A DNA stretch of 64,000 nt from Congeria kusceri. Lineage: Eukaryota > Mollusca > Bivalvia > Myida > Dreissenidae. The position numbers and the translations under genes are program-made. The DNA lies in contig CM051028.1 of NCBI GenBank assembly GCA_027627225.1, positions 17,190,701-17,254,700 of the forward strand, in the 5' to 3' direction. The notes under the pieces were generated by a model. The model had not been told where the DNA came from. It worked only from the letters and a program-made list of their open reading frames with translations, and did not search any database. This document shows positions 1 through 19,560 of the stretch, in pieces; the first letter of the stretch is position 1, and every line of letters starts with the position of its first letter.

Positions 1-3000
1 TTGAATGTAGACAACATATTAAACGCATTGATCGATATAACCAAATAACAATTGAAACATATAATTAAAAGTCCCATTTGGTAATATGGAAGCAACGTAG
101 TGCTTGGGTCTAAAAATAGCATACATGCATTCCGTGCACAACCTTATGGACCAATATGCATTTATAGTTACTAGTTCTTCTGTCATAAATCAAAAGTCAA
201 TCAAATAAGTCGGTGAAAATAACGTCGAATCGAAATAATATTTTTATGGACGTACATTTGTCAATCTCTAATTATAAGAAAGTAAATTAATAGATATGCC
301 TATATGCGCATCATTCAGTAGCACGAATAAAAAACATGGTAAATAATAGTTTGTAGCATACTTTTGCCGAAATATTTTAGTTATTTAACGAGCCCGTGGG
401 GAAATCCGGTAACAAAAAGCAAATTTATATCTAGCTTCGAATGCTATACAATTAATTATAGATGTAATAAATATCGTTGAATATTACATTTTAAACATCT
501 AAAACGTGGTTCATACACATTGCTGACAGCTAGCTATATACATGTACATGTATATTTCACAGCTATGAAAAAGTTATCCAGCGAGTTTTCCAGCGAGTCT
601 GGCTATTGTATGAAATTTGTGCAGCCACAGTTATGATCATATTTTTCACTAATCATATTTTTTATAAACCTGTGAAGAATAGGATCTCACATGTTTAAGT
701 AGGAAGAATGTAATTGGCCCCAAAACGGGGTTTGCGTGAGGATCATAGAAGTATATGATTTCGTTGCATATCAAAGACAATATGCGATCACAAACTTCAA
801 AGAAAATGTGAAGAATAAGACTGTGATGTGTAAAGAATAATATCTCAATGTTCACACCTGCAAAGAATGAGATTTTATTTTTCACAGATGTGAAAAATAT
901 GATTTGTGAAAAATATTGTCCTGCACAGCATAAATAGCATTGTCAAAAAAGATTGTTTAAGGTTTAACAAAATATTTGTTGTTTGTTATAGGTATATTAT
1001 TTTATAAGATTAAAGCAGTTAGAAAATATGTAGACATGTAGTTTAGATAATCATTTATTAAGTACATTTATGTAATGAAAATAAGCAACAACAAAACACT
1101 ATTCTTCTTACCTTTCCATTTCCGTTCTTTGAGTTCAATTTTTTTTTTTTTTTTTTTTTAAAGGTGTATGACGTGTCCAACAGCTGTTGATGCTACTGTC
1201 GTGATGATGACAATATTTGTTCTATTTCCTTACTTCATTAGCAGTATTCGAAGTTGAAACGTTTCTTCTAGTTAATCCAATCGATCAAATATATTTTTGG
1301 TTATGTATGTGTCTCTCTATATTTTAGTTGCTCCGTATATGACACGTTACCCTCTGTAAACCTAACCTGTATTTGTTTGTGTGGCATTTCACACTTTCAC
1401 CAAAGTACAGTGCAGAACACAAACTTAATAATTTAAAATCTATACAGGTAGTCCCCAATACTAACAGCTATTGTGTTACAAATCTTAGATACGTATTCAT
1501 TAGAATGGAAAGGAAATATAAAGGCTCGGGACAAATAATATTTTGTTTAATTTCAATTATGAGCCACCGTAGGCATGAATGAAAGGTGAAATGAAATTGG
1601 ACACAAATCCAAAAGCTGTTAATACCGTAACAATAGAATTCCCGCGTATTACACAATTAATGGCAGTACGCTATTTGCTATCGGCGAATATAAGGGGCAT
1701 CGTCCTAGAGAATTATTTATAAAACTTTTAAATACTGTTGTATTTGAATGTAATGAAATTGTGGGCTATAGTGCTCTCTTATTCATATTTTTACATTTTA
1801 TATCTGTAAACTTTACAGTATAATTTGTGTGAGCTTTTAAAATATAATTTGATAATATTATAATTCTAACATAATGCGCGCAGACTGTATTTCTTTGTTT
1901 CATAACCTTTATTATATTTAATAATAAAGACAATGTTTTTGTTTATAAAAAAGTTGTTCTTTCCTTCGTTGGAATCCTTTTTTTATATTTATGATTCTGT
2001 TTATTTAAATCTTGCTCTTCCAAATAGAAACAAACAAGATTCTAGGCCCTTGTAAGTACAATCTTACAAGGGCCTATCTGCTTAACACATGTTAGATAGG
2101 CCCTTGTAATCCTACGGTGGCGATATCGACCTCTCGTTATGAAGACATGTACATAGCAAAATATCGGTACAACGCCCATGTAAGTACGCACAATCCTCGC
2201 AGCGGTTACTTCCCCTGGGCGGTTTACAGTAACCACTGCCAACACCAGTGAACACATGTTCCAAATTTGGAAGAATTTAATGTTAGAAAACAAAAGTTTT
2301 GTTTTTTTTAAACTAAATCTGAAATGTTTCATTATTGGCCTAGACCTATATATTGATGATTAAAATGTAAAAAAATATAACTTAAAAAGTAACAACATAA
2401 TATTGCAATGATTTTACGGTGTCCTCATTTTTTTTCATCTGCTTGTCTACCATTTTAATTTACACCTTTTGATCTGACAATGGACACGTGGAAATTGGTT
2501 TCAAAAGTGATTAAATGCGAATTATCAATATGATCGCAACCAGTCAAATCTGTGTGTGGAGATTGGGTGTTTGTGTTGTTTTCTTTTGCGTGTCCACCAT
2601 TTTTATTTTCACCATGTGATCTGCCTATTTTCATGTGGAAGTTGATGTCGGCAGGGATTTGATACGTCACATACATAGACCTATATACTAAGACGGTTCA
2701 CTAGCACTATTTTGCTTTTTTGACACATACGCGACGGAAAAAAGGGGTGAAATATAGTTCCGAAATAAAGTTAATAAAATACTTTCAAATTCACAGTATT
2801 TTATCAAGAAAATGACATGGTGTAAAGATAAAAATACAATGTTACCTTTTACAATAGTATTCGCTTTTATCATACAGGAACATAATGGTTAACATTAAAT
2901 TGCATGTGGCAAAGGTGGCCTTATATATTAGAAACTGCATACACATTTGATCGTTTATTGTACTGGTCATAAATCACAACATAAATTATGAAAACTTTAA

Positions 3001-3265
3001 TACATACTTATATACATTAAAAATAAATAAAGGAACGATTCAGACAGTGCGTTTGATACATACTTACAAGTGCTGCAACTTTATTTTCCTGAATCATTTG
3101 AAGCAATTGTATCCACAGTGTTACACTCATTAAACAATTTGACTAGAATTCACACTCGCAACGCAAAATGTACTACAACTAAATCGCACTAATAATAATT
3201 AACTGTCTAAGCAACAAAACTGTGTGGTGATCGACATTGACCGAGTGCTGTAGAAATGACTTAAT
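1..3265. other. AT-rich gene-free flank
   Basis: No supported gene. The sequence is AT-rich with only short random open frames. It holds a T-run at about 1138-1159. At 2041-2116 the word TAGGCCCTTGTAA occurs in alternating orientation and gives a small perfect hairpin (CTTGTAAG, six-base loop, CTTACAAG). At about 2195-2290 and 2455-2680 are diverged stretches resembling repeats near 8.1-8.45 kb and 55.3-55.6 kb. Confidence 0.6.
2195..2290 (+). repeat. dispersed repeat, GCAGCGGTTA to CCAAATTTGG end
   Basis: The block runs from CGCAGCGGTTACTTCCCC to a small palindrome around CCAAATTTGGAAG. Related blocks lie at 55305-55390 on the same strand and at about 8397-8455 inverted. In those copies the end is the palindrome CCTTCCAGATCTGGAAGG or a close variant. 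Three dispersed copies with a shared palindromic end suggest a small interspersed element; the family is not recognised. Confidence 0.5.
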
Positions 3266-4212
3266 TGTCTCTCTAAAATACAGGCATTTATCCAATGATC
3301 TCTCTAAAATACAGGCATTTGTCCAATTACTTCTCTAAAACACACTGTACAGTCATTTGTCCAATGATCTCTCTAAAATATAGTCATTTGTCCAATAACT
3401 TCTCTAAAATACAGACATTTGTGCAGTTACTTCTCTAATATACAGGCATTTTGTCTGCACCAATCTCTCTAAAATAGAGGCATTTTTTAAATGGATTTCT
3501 AAAATACAGGCATTTGTCCAATGATGTCTCTAAAATACAGGCACTTTTGTCCAATGATCTCTCTAAAATACAGGTTTTTGTCCAATGATGTCTCTAAAAT
3601 ACAGGCACTTTTGTCAAATGATCTCTCTAAAATACAGCTTTTGTCAAATGATTATTCTAAAATGCAGGCGTATGTCCAATGACTTCTCTAAAATACAGGC
3701 ATTTGTCCAATAATCTCTCTAAAATACAGGCATTTGCCCAATAATCTCTCTAAAATGCAGGCATTTGTCCAATGACTTCTCTAAAATACAGGCATCTGTC
3801 CACTAATCTCTTTAAAATGCAGTCTTATGTCCAATTATCTCTCTAAAATACAGGCATTTTTCAAATGATCTCTCTAAAATATAGACTTTTGTCCAATGAT
3901 CTCTCTAAAATACTGGTATGTTTTCCAATAATCTCTCTAAAATGCAGTCATCTGTCTAATGATGTCTCTAAAATACAATGCACAGTCATTTGTCCAATGA
4001 TCTCTCTAAAATACAGGTATGTTTTCCAATGATCTCTCTAGATTACAGTCATTTGTCCAATGATCTCTCTAAAATACAGTCATTTGTCCAATGATCTCTC
4101 TAAAATACAGTCATTTGTCTAATGATCTCTCTAAAATACAGGCATTTGTCCAATAATCTCTCTAAAATATAGGCATTTGTCCAACAATCTCTCTAAAATA
4201 CGGGCATTTCGT
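3266..4212. repeat. 31-bp tandem satellite, about 30 copies
   Basis: The unit is roughly TCTCTCTAAAATACAGGCAT followed by TTGTCCAATGA, about 31 bases. It repeats head to tail about 30 times with substitutions and small indels; two places carry a longer variant with ACACTGTACAGTC. There is no stable open frame across it. It lies about 0.9 kb past the 3' end of the Gfi-1-type gene. Confidence 0.9.
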
Positions 4213-5022
4213 CATACATTATTTCGTAAATATAAATCAGAAAAGTTATTTCTTGAAAATGAGTCGATAAAAATATATTTTAAAACAAATTATTATAGCC
4301 ACGCGTCGAATGCCTTTGGTCTGAATAGTCTGGAAACCTAGGTGTTTTCATGGGATATACATGTATCACAAGAGTAAAGTAAACTTTTTGATTTTATTTT
4401 GGAAATTGCTTTTAAAATAGTAAAGTTTTTTTAACCAATTGCTTAAGTTCTCATTCCATTTAAAAGGAGAGACATATTGAATTAAAGGACTTATTGTTCA
4501 ATAGAAAGACATGCACATGTACAAAAGTGTACGCAAAAAAGACTGTATATTAATGGTATTGCACCGACATTAAAAAAATAGACGCTGCATAACTGGTAAA
4601 CGATTGAAAATGTTATTAATACTGTGCGAAATTTGTATATATGTATAAAGTTGCTAAAAACAAAAAGAAATAGAACCATAACTGAGAGAATGGCAGATAA
4701 TTTATCCAATTTTGATTCATATAGCAAGGGTTAATTATACAAACTGCATGCATGCGAATAAATTTGGCCTCGCTGGAAGCTATTCTTCCCTCGTTTTAAC
4801 CAAAACATTCACATCTGTACTTTCCGCTAAGACTATTCATTGTTCAAATACAACGTAAAATTTGCGTATATAGTATATACATGTGTACTTTCTTATTAGC
4901 AAAACAGCATGTTTTTACTAAATGTATAATACGCTGGTAATCGATTTGACTGAACAATTTCCAGTTTAGTACAATTTATCTTCCTTAAAATGCGCGTTCA
5001 CTGCGCACTTCAAATCTACTTT
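4213..5022. other. gene-free spacer downstream of the zinc-finger gene
   Basis: AT-rich, with no supported gene. It would contain the 3' untranslated region and end of the minus-strand zinc-finger gene, whose stop lies at 5132-5134. I could not fix a single poly(A) site. Confidence 0.5.
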
Positions 5023-5131
5023 TTTGACTTTCCACTCCGGAACCACATGGTGCCTCCACTACGCGTGTTCTTGGCTCGCTGCTGGTCCAATTCTTTGACT
5101 TTCCGTTCCGGAACCACATCCGGTGCCTCCA

Positions 5132-5147
<16 letters not shown>
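5023..5147. repeat. tandem duplication across the zinc-finger gene stop codon
   Basis: Two copies of about 52-54 bases, both starting TTTGACTTTCC and ending CGCGTGTTCTTGG, lie at 5023-5074 and 5094-5147. They are separated by 19 unique bases and differ at a few positions plus a two-base indel. The copy at 5094-5147 contains the last codons and stop of the minus-strand zinc-finger reading frame. The other copy lies wholly in the 3' untranslated side. Confidence 0.85.
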
Positions 5148-12548
<7,401 letters not shown>

Positions 12549-12599
12549 GATTAATACGAATTAATTTAACCTTAGATACTCGATTATCAAGAGTGGCAA

Positions 12600-12760
12600 T
12601 TTTCAGGAAATACCAAATTATAAACGCCAAAATGTTTTGACAGCGATTGAATTAGTGGCGTGTGGCCTGCGTTAATCCATTCATGTTGGCGCGTGCCGGT
12701 CGCGCGCCAGGCCAATCCGAAGTGCTCGATTCTCGAAAAGGGCGGGACAAGCAAATACGC
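12600..12760 (-). promoter_or_regulatory. candidate proximal promoter of the gfi1-type gene
   Basis: Reading leftward, a GC box (GGGCGGG on plus, 12740-12746), a CCAAT box (plus strand, 12712-12716) and a TATA-like TTTATAATTT (complement of 12615-12624) precede the proposed ATG at 12548. This interval is clearly richer in CpG than its surroundings. Spacing suits initiation near 12590. Matched by eye only. Confidence 0.5.
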
Positions 12761-13425
12761 GTTTAACCGATTGTTATTAGCTCGGCAAATAATTCGCAGC
12801 CGCCAAATATTGAAGTTGTTAATACCCTCCCAATTTGATTTGGGACATTTTGAAGTGGTTACAGCCTTTACTCTTTTACTGTTGGTCATATACATGATAA
12901 AAATGAATTTAATAAAGTTTTTAATAAATCGTAAAAATATTTAAAATATATCTTCTGTGAGTTGCGCATATTAGTTTCACACGTAGCCTATGGTACGTGA
13001 ACAAAAATGCATAGTTCCCTTGTGTTGGGTTTTATTTCTTTATCACCAACAGTCTTTTAAATTTTAGCAAAATGCGAAATATTCTTGTATATTGTTGATC
13101 CTATACCGGAACCGGAAACAATATTTAAAGAAATATGTCATAGAAGGTCTACAATACGTTTTGGACGTTGACACATTTTAACAAACACAACTTTTATACC
13201 TATTTAATAACAATAAACGTAAATGTTACGCTGGGCAAGTCGAACACTAACTGATTTTAAAATAATGTTATGCTTTATATAACATGTTGAAATGGCAAGA
13301 TTTTCGCTATAATGCTACCCTGCTTATGCAATGATCTTCAAAAATGAAAAGGTAGCTTCAAAAAGGGGATCACAAGGTTCTAGTTAGACGCGCTAATGTG
13401 ATATTTCCGATTAAAAAACAAAAAC
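12760..13425. other. upstream flank of the gfi1-type gene
   Basis: No supported gene; AT-rich apart from its edge next to the promoter block. Confidence 0.5.
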
Positions 13426-13429
13426 AAAT

Positions 13430-13682
13430 GAGGCGTGTCGTGGGAAAACCGCGCTTAATGCATGTGCGTAATGTAAGTGTCGTCCCGAATAAGCTTGTGC
13501 AGTCCGCACAGGCTAAACAGGGACGACACTCCCCCTTCAGTGGATTTATGTTTAGAAGAGACTACATCGAAACAGAAAATACCATATTAACGTAAAGTGT
13601 CGTCCCGGAGCAGCCCCACAGCCTAATCCGGGGTGACACTTTACGCACATGCATTAAGCCCGGTTTTCCCACGACACGCCTC
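13430..13682. mobile_element. palindromic MITE, GAGGCGTGTCG family, copy 1
   Basis: Outer inverted ends GAGGCGTGTCGTGGGAAAAC and GTTTTCCCACGACACGCCTC are flanked by AAAT on both sides (13426-13429 and 13683-13686), a likely 4-bp target duplication. The arms contain ATGCATGTGCGTAA and a second-level hairpin around CCTGTGCAGTCCGCACAGGC-type sequence; here the right arm is diverged. There is no open frame of note. Confidence 0.85.
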
Positions 13683-13689
13683 AAATATT

Positions 13690-16190
13690 ATAATACCTTA
13701 CAACACCAGTTTCGTTTCAGAGTGAACGTTACTAACAAAAACTGCTGATTTCCCCTATATCAACTGTGACTTTAACGTAATTTTGGTTGTTGTAATATCA
13801 CTAAAATCGATCGTTTATATCTAACTTAAAATCCAATAGACGAACACTAGGTACACTGTCAATTATTCATGAGCGCTTCGCCAAAAGCTTTTTTCAATGG
13901 AACTAATTACCCCTGCAATGCTTTGAAACTGACCAGTTGACCAGTTGACTCTCTCTAGCTAACGAGCCGCCGTGAATTCGCAAGTCTTTGACAACGATGC
14001 TTACTTAAACAATTAGCCCCGACCCCCGGAAACTTAGCCGAAATGGTTAAACAACGGCCGTGATGATACGTAGATTTGTTAATCAGTTACAGTCGTGACA
14101 CCTTAACGGTCAGTCTTCGCAAATATTGACACCGATTCTGGCTTTTTTTGCCGCCTCGTGCCGCTGTTTGCGGAAAACCTTTCAGCGGCCCGGTCCGGAA
14201 ATTTCTTTTCACTTTTTAATGATATTCATTGTCAACACGAATCTCGCAAAATCAACGAACTTTGGTCATATTATATATACAACATCGTACGGTGATTGAT
14301 TTTTCTTTCTTTCTTTGATTTCGTCCGATCTTCCGAAGCAACACAGCGTCTTTAATTGATATTTTCGGCTCCTTTTTGCCAACTGTTCAGACCGCTTACA
14401 GAGCGCGGTGTTGATTTAAGAAAGGCTTTGTAAAGTAAATATTGTCGCTTATCCATTACATATCGATATATTTGTTAGTAAATACCACAGCGGCTAAATA
14501 ATGTGCGAACCCGACATCTGGCTGGCTACATTTTCATTGATAGCTACGTTCTTATTCAGTGGTAATTTTAAAGAAACATTCAAAGACCTTCTTTCATGGA
14601 CATCACGAAATTGTCTGGGATTGCTGTCCCAGTAAACAGCTGATGGGGCGGCGGCGGGATTCTGGCTTTCTAAAAGCGTTTCTATCCGCGGGGATTCTGT
14701 ACCATATTTGTAAATCTGGCATTCTCTAGCAGCGTGAAACAACCAGTCCATTGAAGCATTATTTAACATATTATATATTTACTATTTAGCGCTAAATAAA
14801 CTAAAATTGAGTTTCTTAGTTTCTTGAAATTTGGCTTTGACATGGGATTTATAAATTTTGACATTGGATTTATCATTTTTAGACTGTTAGCGGAAGCCAA
14901 CGGTTTTTTTGAGAGGGTAATTTCCAAATTAGGTAGGGCCTATCGCGGAAAACTACTTCTTTTCTTTGAGGCTACGAGTCCGTAAATCGAAACCTGAAAG
15001 TGTCCTTCTTCAAAACAGCAAAAATCACCAATGTTTTCTTACCTTTTAATTATTTAAGATCATTTATGACATGTGGATTATACTGTGTATATCACATGAT
15101 TTATTACAATTACAGTTTCTAAAAAACGTCAATTTATTAAAAATGTTACGTCAAACTAATGACACCCCTATTTCTGCTATTGACTTGTATGTAACCGAAA
15201 TATTTACCTGGGTGACCTGAAATAAGACCACTAAATGAATGCGCTACCTCGGTTATTTTTTTACTCGTTTTGAAAGTGTTACTAGTATTTCTTGGTACCG
15301 AGTCTTATTCTGAATATTTTGACAACAAGTTACTGCAATGTATTAATTTTAAACTGTGGTATCATGGAAAATGGAGAGCACGCATCGTATGACCTACTTT
15401 TGACGCAGTAGGCTACGAATTTCACTAACAATCGATGCTCCTAACTACCACGTTTTATCGGTTATTCTGCATGGCTCGTTGCAGATTTGATTTGTTAACT
15501 GGCATGTATATGATTCCGTTTGCATTAGGTAATTATCTTTAAAATATGTGTTCGTTACTTACAAATAATTTTTTATTATGATGTCGTATACTATCTAGAA
15601 TACGAAGCCATTTTATCAAGTTTAAATTTGGGAAATTGAACTTCATTCAAACAAATGTTTCCTTTTAAGCAAGACTGCACTCACAATTCACATGCTTTTA
15701 GTTTCATTCGTCGCTAACAGTCTTTCTACGCTGTCAGCGTTTTGATTCATGTAAGATTTTAGGCAAATAATGCAGGTCATGAACATGTATGATATAGCAA
15801 TGACAATAAATATTTCTAGTATATATACATACATCACATTTTTATAAAATTCTGCTGTCCGTACCAACTGAGCGATGCAAATTTTGTCGAACTTTTTGCC
15901 AACTAGTTTTAGACTTTTACCGCCCATTCTTTTTTTTTAAGCTTGTTTAATCAATGAACTTGTTTCCTTTAATACATATTAGGGAATCAAACTATTTGTT
16001 TTCGTGCAATATGTTTTAAGAATTTTTCAAGAATTTTATCAAGAACAATGCCCAGGTACTTGTAGTAGTGATGAAAATATATGTCACTCAATATACGGTA
16101 CAGAAGGTAAAAAATATGCATACGGTCCCATTTCTACCGAGACCTCTGTGCAGGCGACAGTTCATTTCCGTTGAACTTTATTAAGAAGAA
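13690..16190. other. gene-free stretch with one unassigned open frame
   Basis: Moderately GC-rich at 13860-14420, AT-rich elsewhere. A minus-strand open frame at 14769-14494 (91 residues, containing ESQNPAAAPSAVYWDSN) has plausible protein-like composition but matches no family I know. No splice partner was found. It could be an upstream exon, a repeat remnant or chance. Confidence 0.35.
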
Positions 16191-16198
16191 CGGTCTGA

Positions 16199-16317
16199 GA
16201 GGCGTGTCGTGGGAAAACCGGGCTAAATGCATGTACGTAAAGTGTCGTCCCGGATTAGCCTGTGCGGACGACACTTTACGTACGTGCATTAAGTCCAATG
16301 TTCCCACGATACGCCTC
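16199..16317. mobile_element. palindromic MITE, GAGGCGTGTCG family, deleted copy 2
   Basis: Keeps both outer ends (GAGGCGTGTCGTGGGAAAAC and ACGATACGCCTC) and the CGTAAAGTGTCGTCC arms, but lacks the central 135 bases present in the other copies. The result is a compact foldback of 119 bases. Confidence 0.85.
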
Positions 16318-16737
16318 ATATACGGTTCGTGCATTTGTTTCGGAAACAGGTTCTCTATCTTTAACAAAGTATTAAAGAAGGGTTTACCTGGACGGTCAGT
16401 TTTCTTTCCTTTGACGAATAATGATCGAATCTTGTTTTGAAGTAAACTCGGTGTTAAAATGGCTGGTACGATGTCGGGGCATGAGAATAAATTTAGATGT
16501 TAATACAAAGAATCGATCGTCATGCCCATTTGTTCATTTAAACATGTTGTTGGTATGCTACATTTGTTGTGCCAGATTATATAGATATTTCATAGGCATT
16601 TGGGAAGAGTCAAATTGTTTTCCTAAAGTAGAAGGGGCAAATTTTGAACTGTTGCCCCGAGGCCTTTTGGCAACAATGCAAAATGTTTTCTCTCGATACT
16701 GAATGCCAATAAAATATCTCCTTTATTACCTACTTTC

Positions 16738-16776
<39 letters not shown>
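16738..16776. repeat. (AAT)n microsatellite
   Basis: About 12 uninterrupted AAT triplets, with no coding context. Confidence 0.95.
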
Positions 16777-18190
16777 CGGTGTGACTCACAACAACCACAA
16801 AATAGAACAATAATAAATCTGGGTCCTGTTTGTAGCAGTCAGATAATTGGAAATTCAATTCAAACATAGCAAATTACGGAAAAAAATGTCCAATGTAACT
16901 TTAATAAATAATAATTAGTTTTTGTAATGATGGATGTGAACATCGCATTTTGCGAAAAGAAAATTAACCATTAAGTTACAATGCGCAACGTTCTGCGCAG
17001 GTTGATCACCTTTAAATAATGAGGAGGGCAACATAACAAAACCATGAAACATCACGAAATGTTGCCTGTTGGGTGGAGCTTGTTTCAACAAAGTGGTAAA
17101 CAGGTAAAAACGCTTAATTATCATTTATATAATAAAATAGGATAAATATATATGACGGCTGTCTCATGCCACTGTTGGCAAATAAACGTCTCTTAAGCGC
17201 AAATGGGTTTGCTGTTTTGTTCAAGGAGCACGGTGTGGTGTTAAAACGAATCGGTCACCTCTCCGTTAAAACTAACCAAAAACGCACCCTCTCCGTTACG
17301 GTACCTGCCACTCTCCGTTAAATCAGGATGTTTGGATGTAGGGGGGCATCGATCAACACATAAAATGGCAGTTATGAGGTAAGTTGCTTGAAAATTTATG
17401 GCGCACGGAACATTAGTATCATTAAGCTTTGAAACAGCATGTTTGCTTTTTGTACAAATGCAATACGGAACTTAAACGAAAGAAAACAATTTCAGACAGT
17501 CGTCAACCCCACATATTTACATTTGAAGTTTGTGTAAATATGTGTATCGATTTCTGTCAATTCCTGTTGGGTGCATTCTCAACTAATATTTCATTAGTAA
17601 AAATCACAAAAATGATAAATACTGTCTAAAATATGCACAAAACGAATGCATTTAGTATCACCCCGGTACCTGTATTCCTCTCCGTTACTTCATTTTTTGT
17701 GGTACCTGTGTCCTCTCTCTCCGTGAATGGTACCTGCAACCTTTCCGTTATAGTTCATTAATACACGAGTTCTTATCTATACGGCTGTTGATAGGGAGAT
17801 GTTTATTTTTTTAAATCCGTTTCAACTCAAGATGTGTAGAACTCTACCACTTTTGTGATCAATTAACACGATACACGCGATTTTCAGTAAAAATACAGCA
17901 ATGAAAATTATTACAGTAACATTTTCCTTCAAAAACATCAGAAAATGAATATTATTATGAAAAGAAAATATAATTTAAAGTATAATAATTGAGAATATGT
18001 CAGCTTTTGAAAAAACTAATCGATTAAAGTTTGACAAAGTAAAAAATTATATATTTTAATAATATGACTTGTATATTGTGTGTGCAATAAATGCGCGTTT
18101 GTTAATTGTATCAAATGCATGTATCCTTTGACTTAAAATACACAATCCTACAATGTTCAACTGTCCCCTTATCGATGTATTGGTTTGCTT

Positions 18191-18390
18191 GAGGTCGCGG
18201 TGGCGTAGTGGATATGGTGTCCGCCTAGCGACCGGGATGTCCCGGGTTCGATCCCCACTCTTGGAACGTACTCAACATATCCCCAAAGACACCAAGTACT
18301 AGTTCTGCCCAGGAATCGGACTCGAGAGTGTCTCAATAAGCCTTAGGCTTTCGATGCAATCGAGCTAAAATACATAGGTTTAAACTAAAC
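18191..18390 (+). mobile_element. tRNA-derived SINE
   Basis: The head is tRNA-like, with an A box TGGCGTAGTGG (18201-18211) and a B box GGTTCGATCC (18245-18254). It is followed by a non-tRNA body containing CTTAGGCTTTCGATGCAATC. The body resembles a central domain shared by several mollusc SINEs from memory (perhaps the Meta-SINE group). The tRNA half lacks a clean acceptor stem and is not called as a tRNA gene. Confidence 0.75.
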
Positions 18391-18835
18391 TATTGTATTG
18401 CTTTAGACGTCTGTAGATCAGTTTCGTTTCTGTAATGTCAAAGTCAAACAATTTTCATCCGATCTACCCAAGTGGCCCTTGATTGATTTTAGACTATGGT
18501 TCGAGTCCTGTAAAAAACTTTTTTTTTCTTTTCAAATTTTTTTTTTACTTTAAAATCATTTTTCTTTATTTTGTCTTTTTTTATTTCTCGGTTATAAATT
18601 TTCTTTATAAGTTTAATAACCGTGCTGTTATTTACAAGTGACACTTAGTATAATCTTACAATATTAACAAGACGCAGTGCAACAACTGTCAAAGATCAAC
18701 TGCAAAAAATAATGATACCAAAGTATCATTTTGCGAAGTAAAGTGGCATATTGACGGTAATTCCCGTAAATATAGAAACGTATTAACAAGGCACATTACC
18801 ATTTTTAACTCGACGATTTTTGGTTAAGTTTTTTG

Positions 18836-19560
18836 TCAGAGTCCATTTCTCACAAAAATATCAAAGGTATCCATTTGAAACGTTCAATACTTGTTCACTA
18901 TCAAAGGATTATCCATTACAACAAGACTGGTAACTCTGTGATTTGTATTTCCAGAGTTACCTTGATTGCACTTAAAACTTGGCATATTTTGACAATTTTT
19001 GGTAAATATAAAATTTCCCACTAACTATCAAAGACATGAAATTGAAACACAAGGTACTAGTTTATGGTGCTGCCCCCATTCTGCAGCAAGATGAGGTAAC
19101 TCTTTTACTAATTTTGTTGGAGTTATTACCCTTTTCAACTTACAATATCCGCTTTAAGTACAATTTCTCAATACCTATATGAGATAATGACTTGAAACAC
19201 AAAGAACTCAATCACAGTGATGAATTTATTCTGTAAACAAGAGGAGGTAACTCCATCAAGGATTTGTTTGAGTTATTGCCCCTTTTTCAACTTAAAATTT
19301 TTGCTTTAGTTCAAATTTCACAATATCTATAAGAGGTATTGATTTGATACTTGGTCACAGTTATGAACCCATTCTGTAGACAAGATGCGGTAAGTATATC
19401 AAGGCTTTTGGTGGAGTTTTTGCCCTTTTTTCAACTTAGAATTTTAGGTCACATTTTTCAATATCCATAAGAGGTATAGACTTAAAGTTCAACATACTTC
19501 ATCACAGTGATTAACCTATTCTATAGACAATAGGCCAGAGTACTATTAAATACGAGGAAG
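18836..19560 (+). repeat. diverged tandem repeat, unit about 165 bases
   Basis: Recurring words TTCAACTTA, TTTCACAATATC, GAGGTAACTC and TTGGAGTTATTACCC return about every 160-170 bases, four to five times with heavy divergence. It lies in the middle of the 3.5-kb inverted-repeat element. Confidence 0.6.

Noticed and set aside
3266..4212. CRISPR array
   Set aside because: Units are contiguous without unique spacers, and the context is eukaryotic; it is a satellite.
16470..16500. Minus-strand MPR start as a SNAG exon for the Gfi-1-type gene
   Set aside because: The codons after MPR read HRTSH, not the SNAG sequence, and no donor in the right phase follows.
18191..18266. Functional tRNA gene
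   Set aside because: A and B boxes are present, but no clean acceptor stem is seen and a SINE-like body follows.
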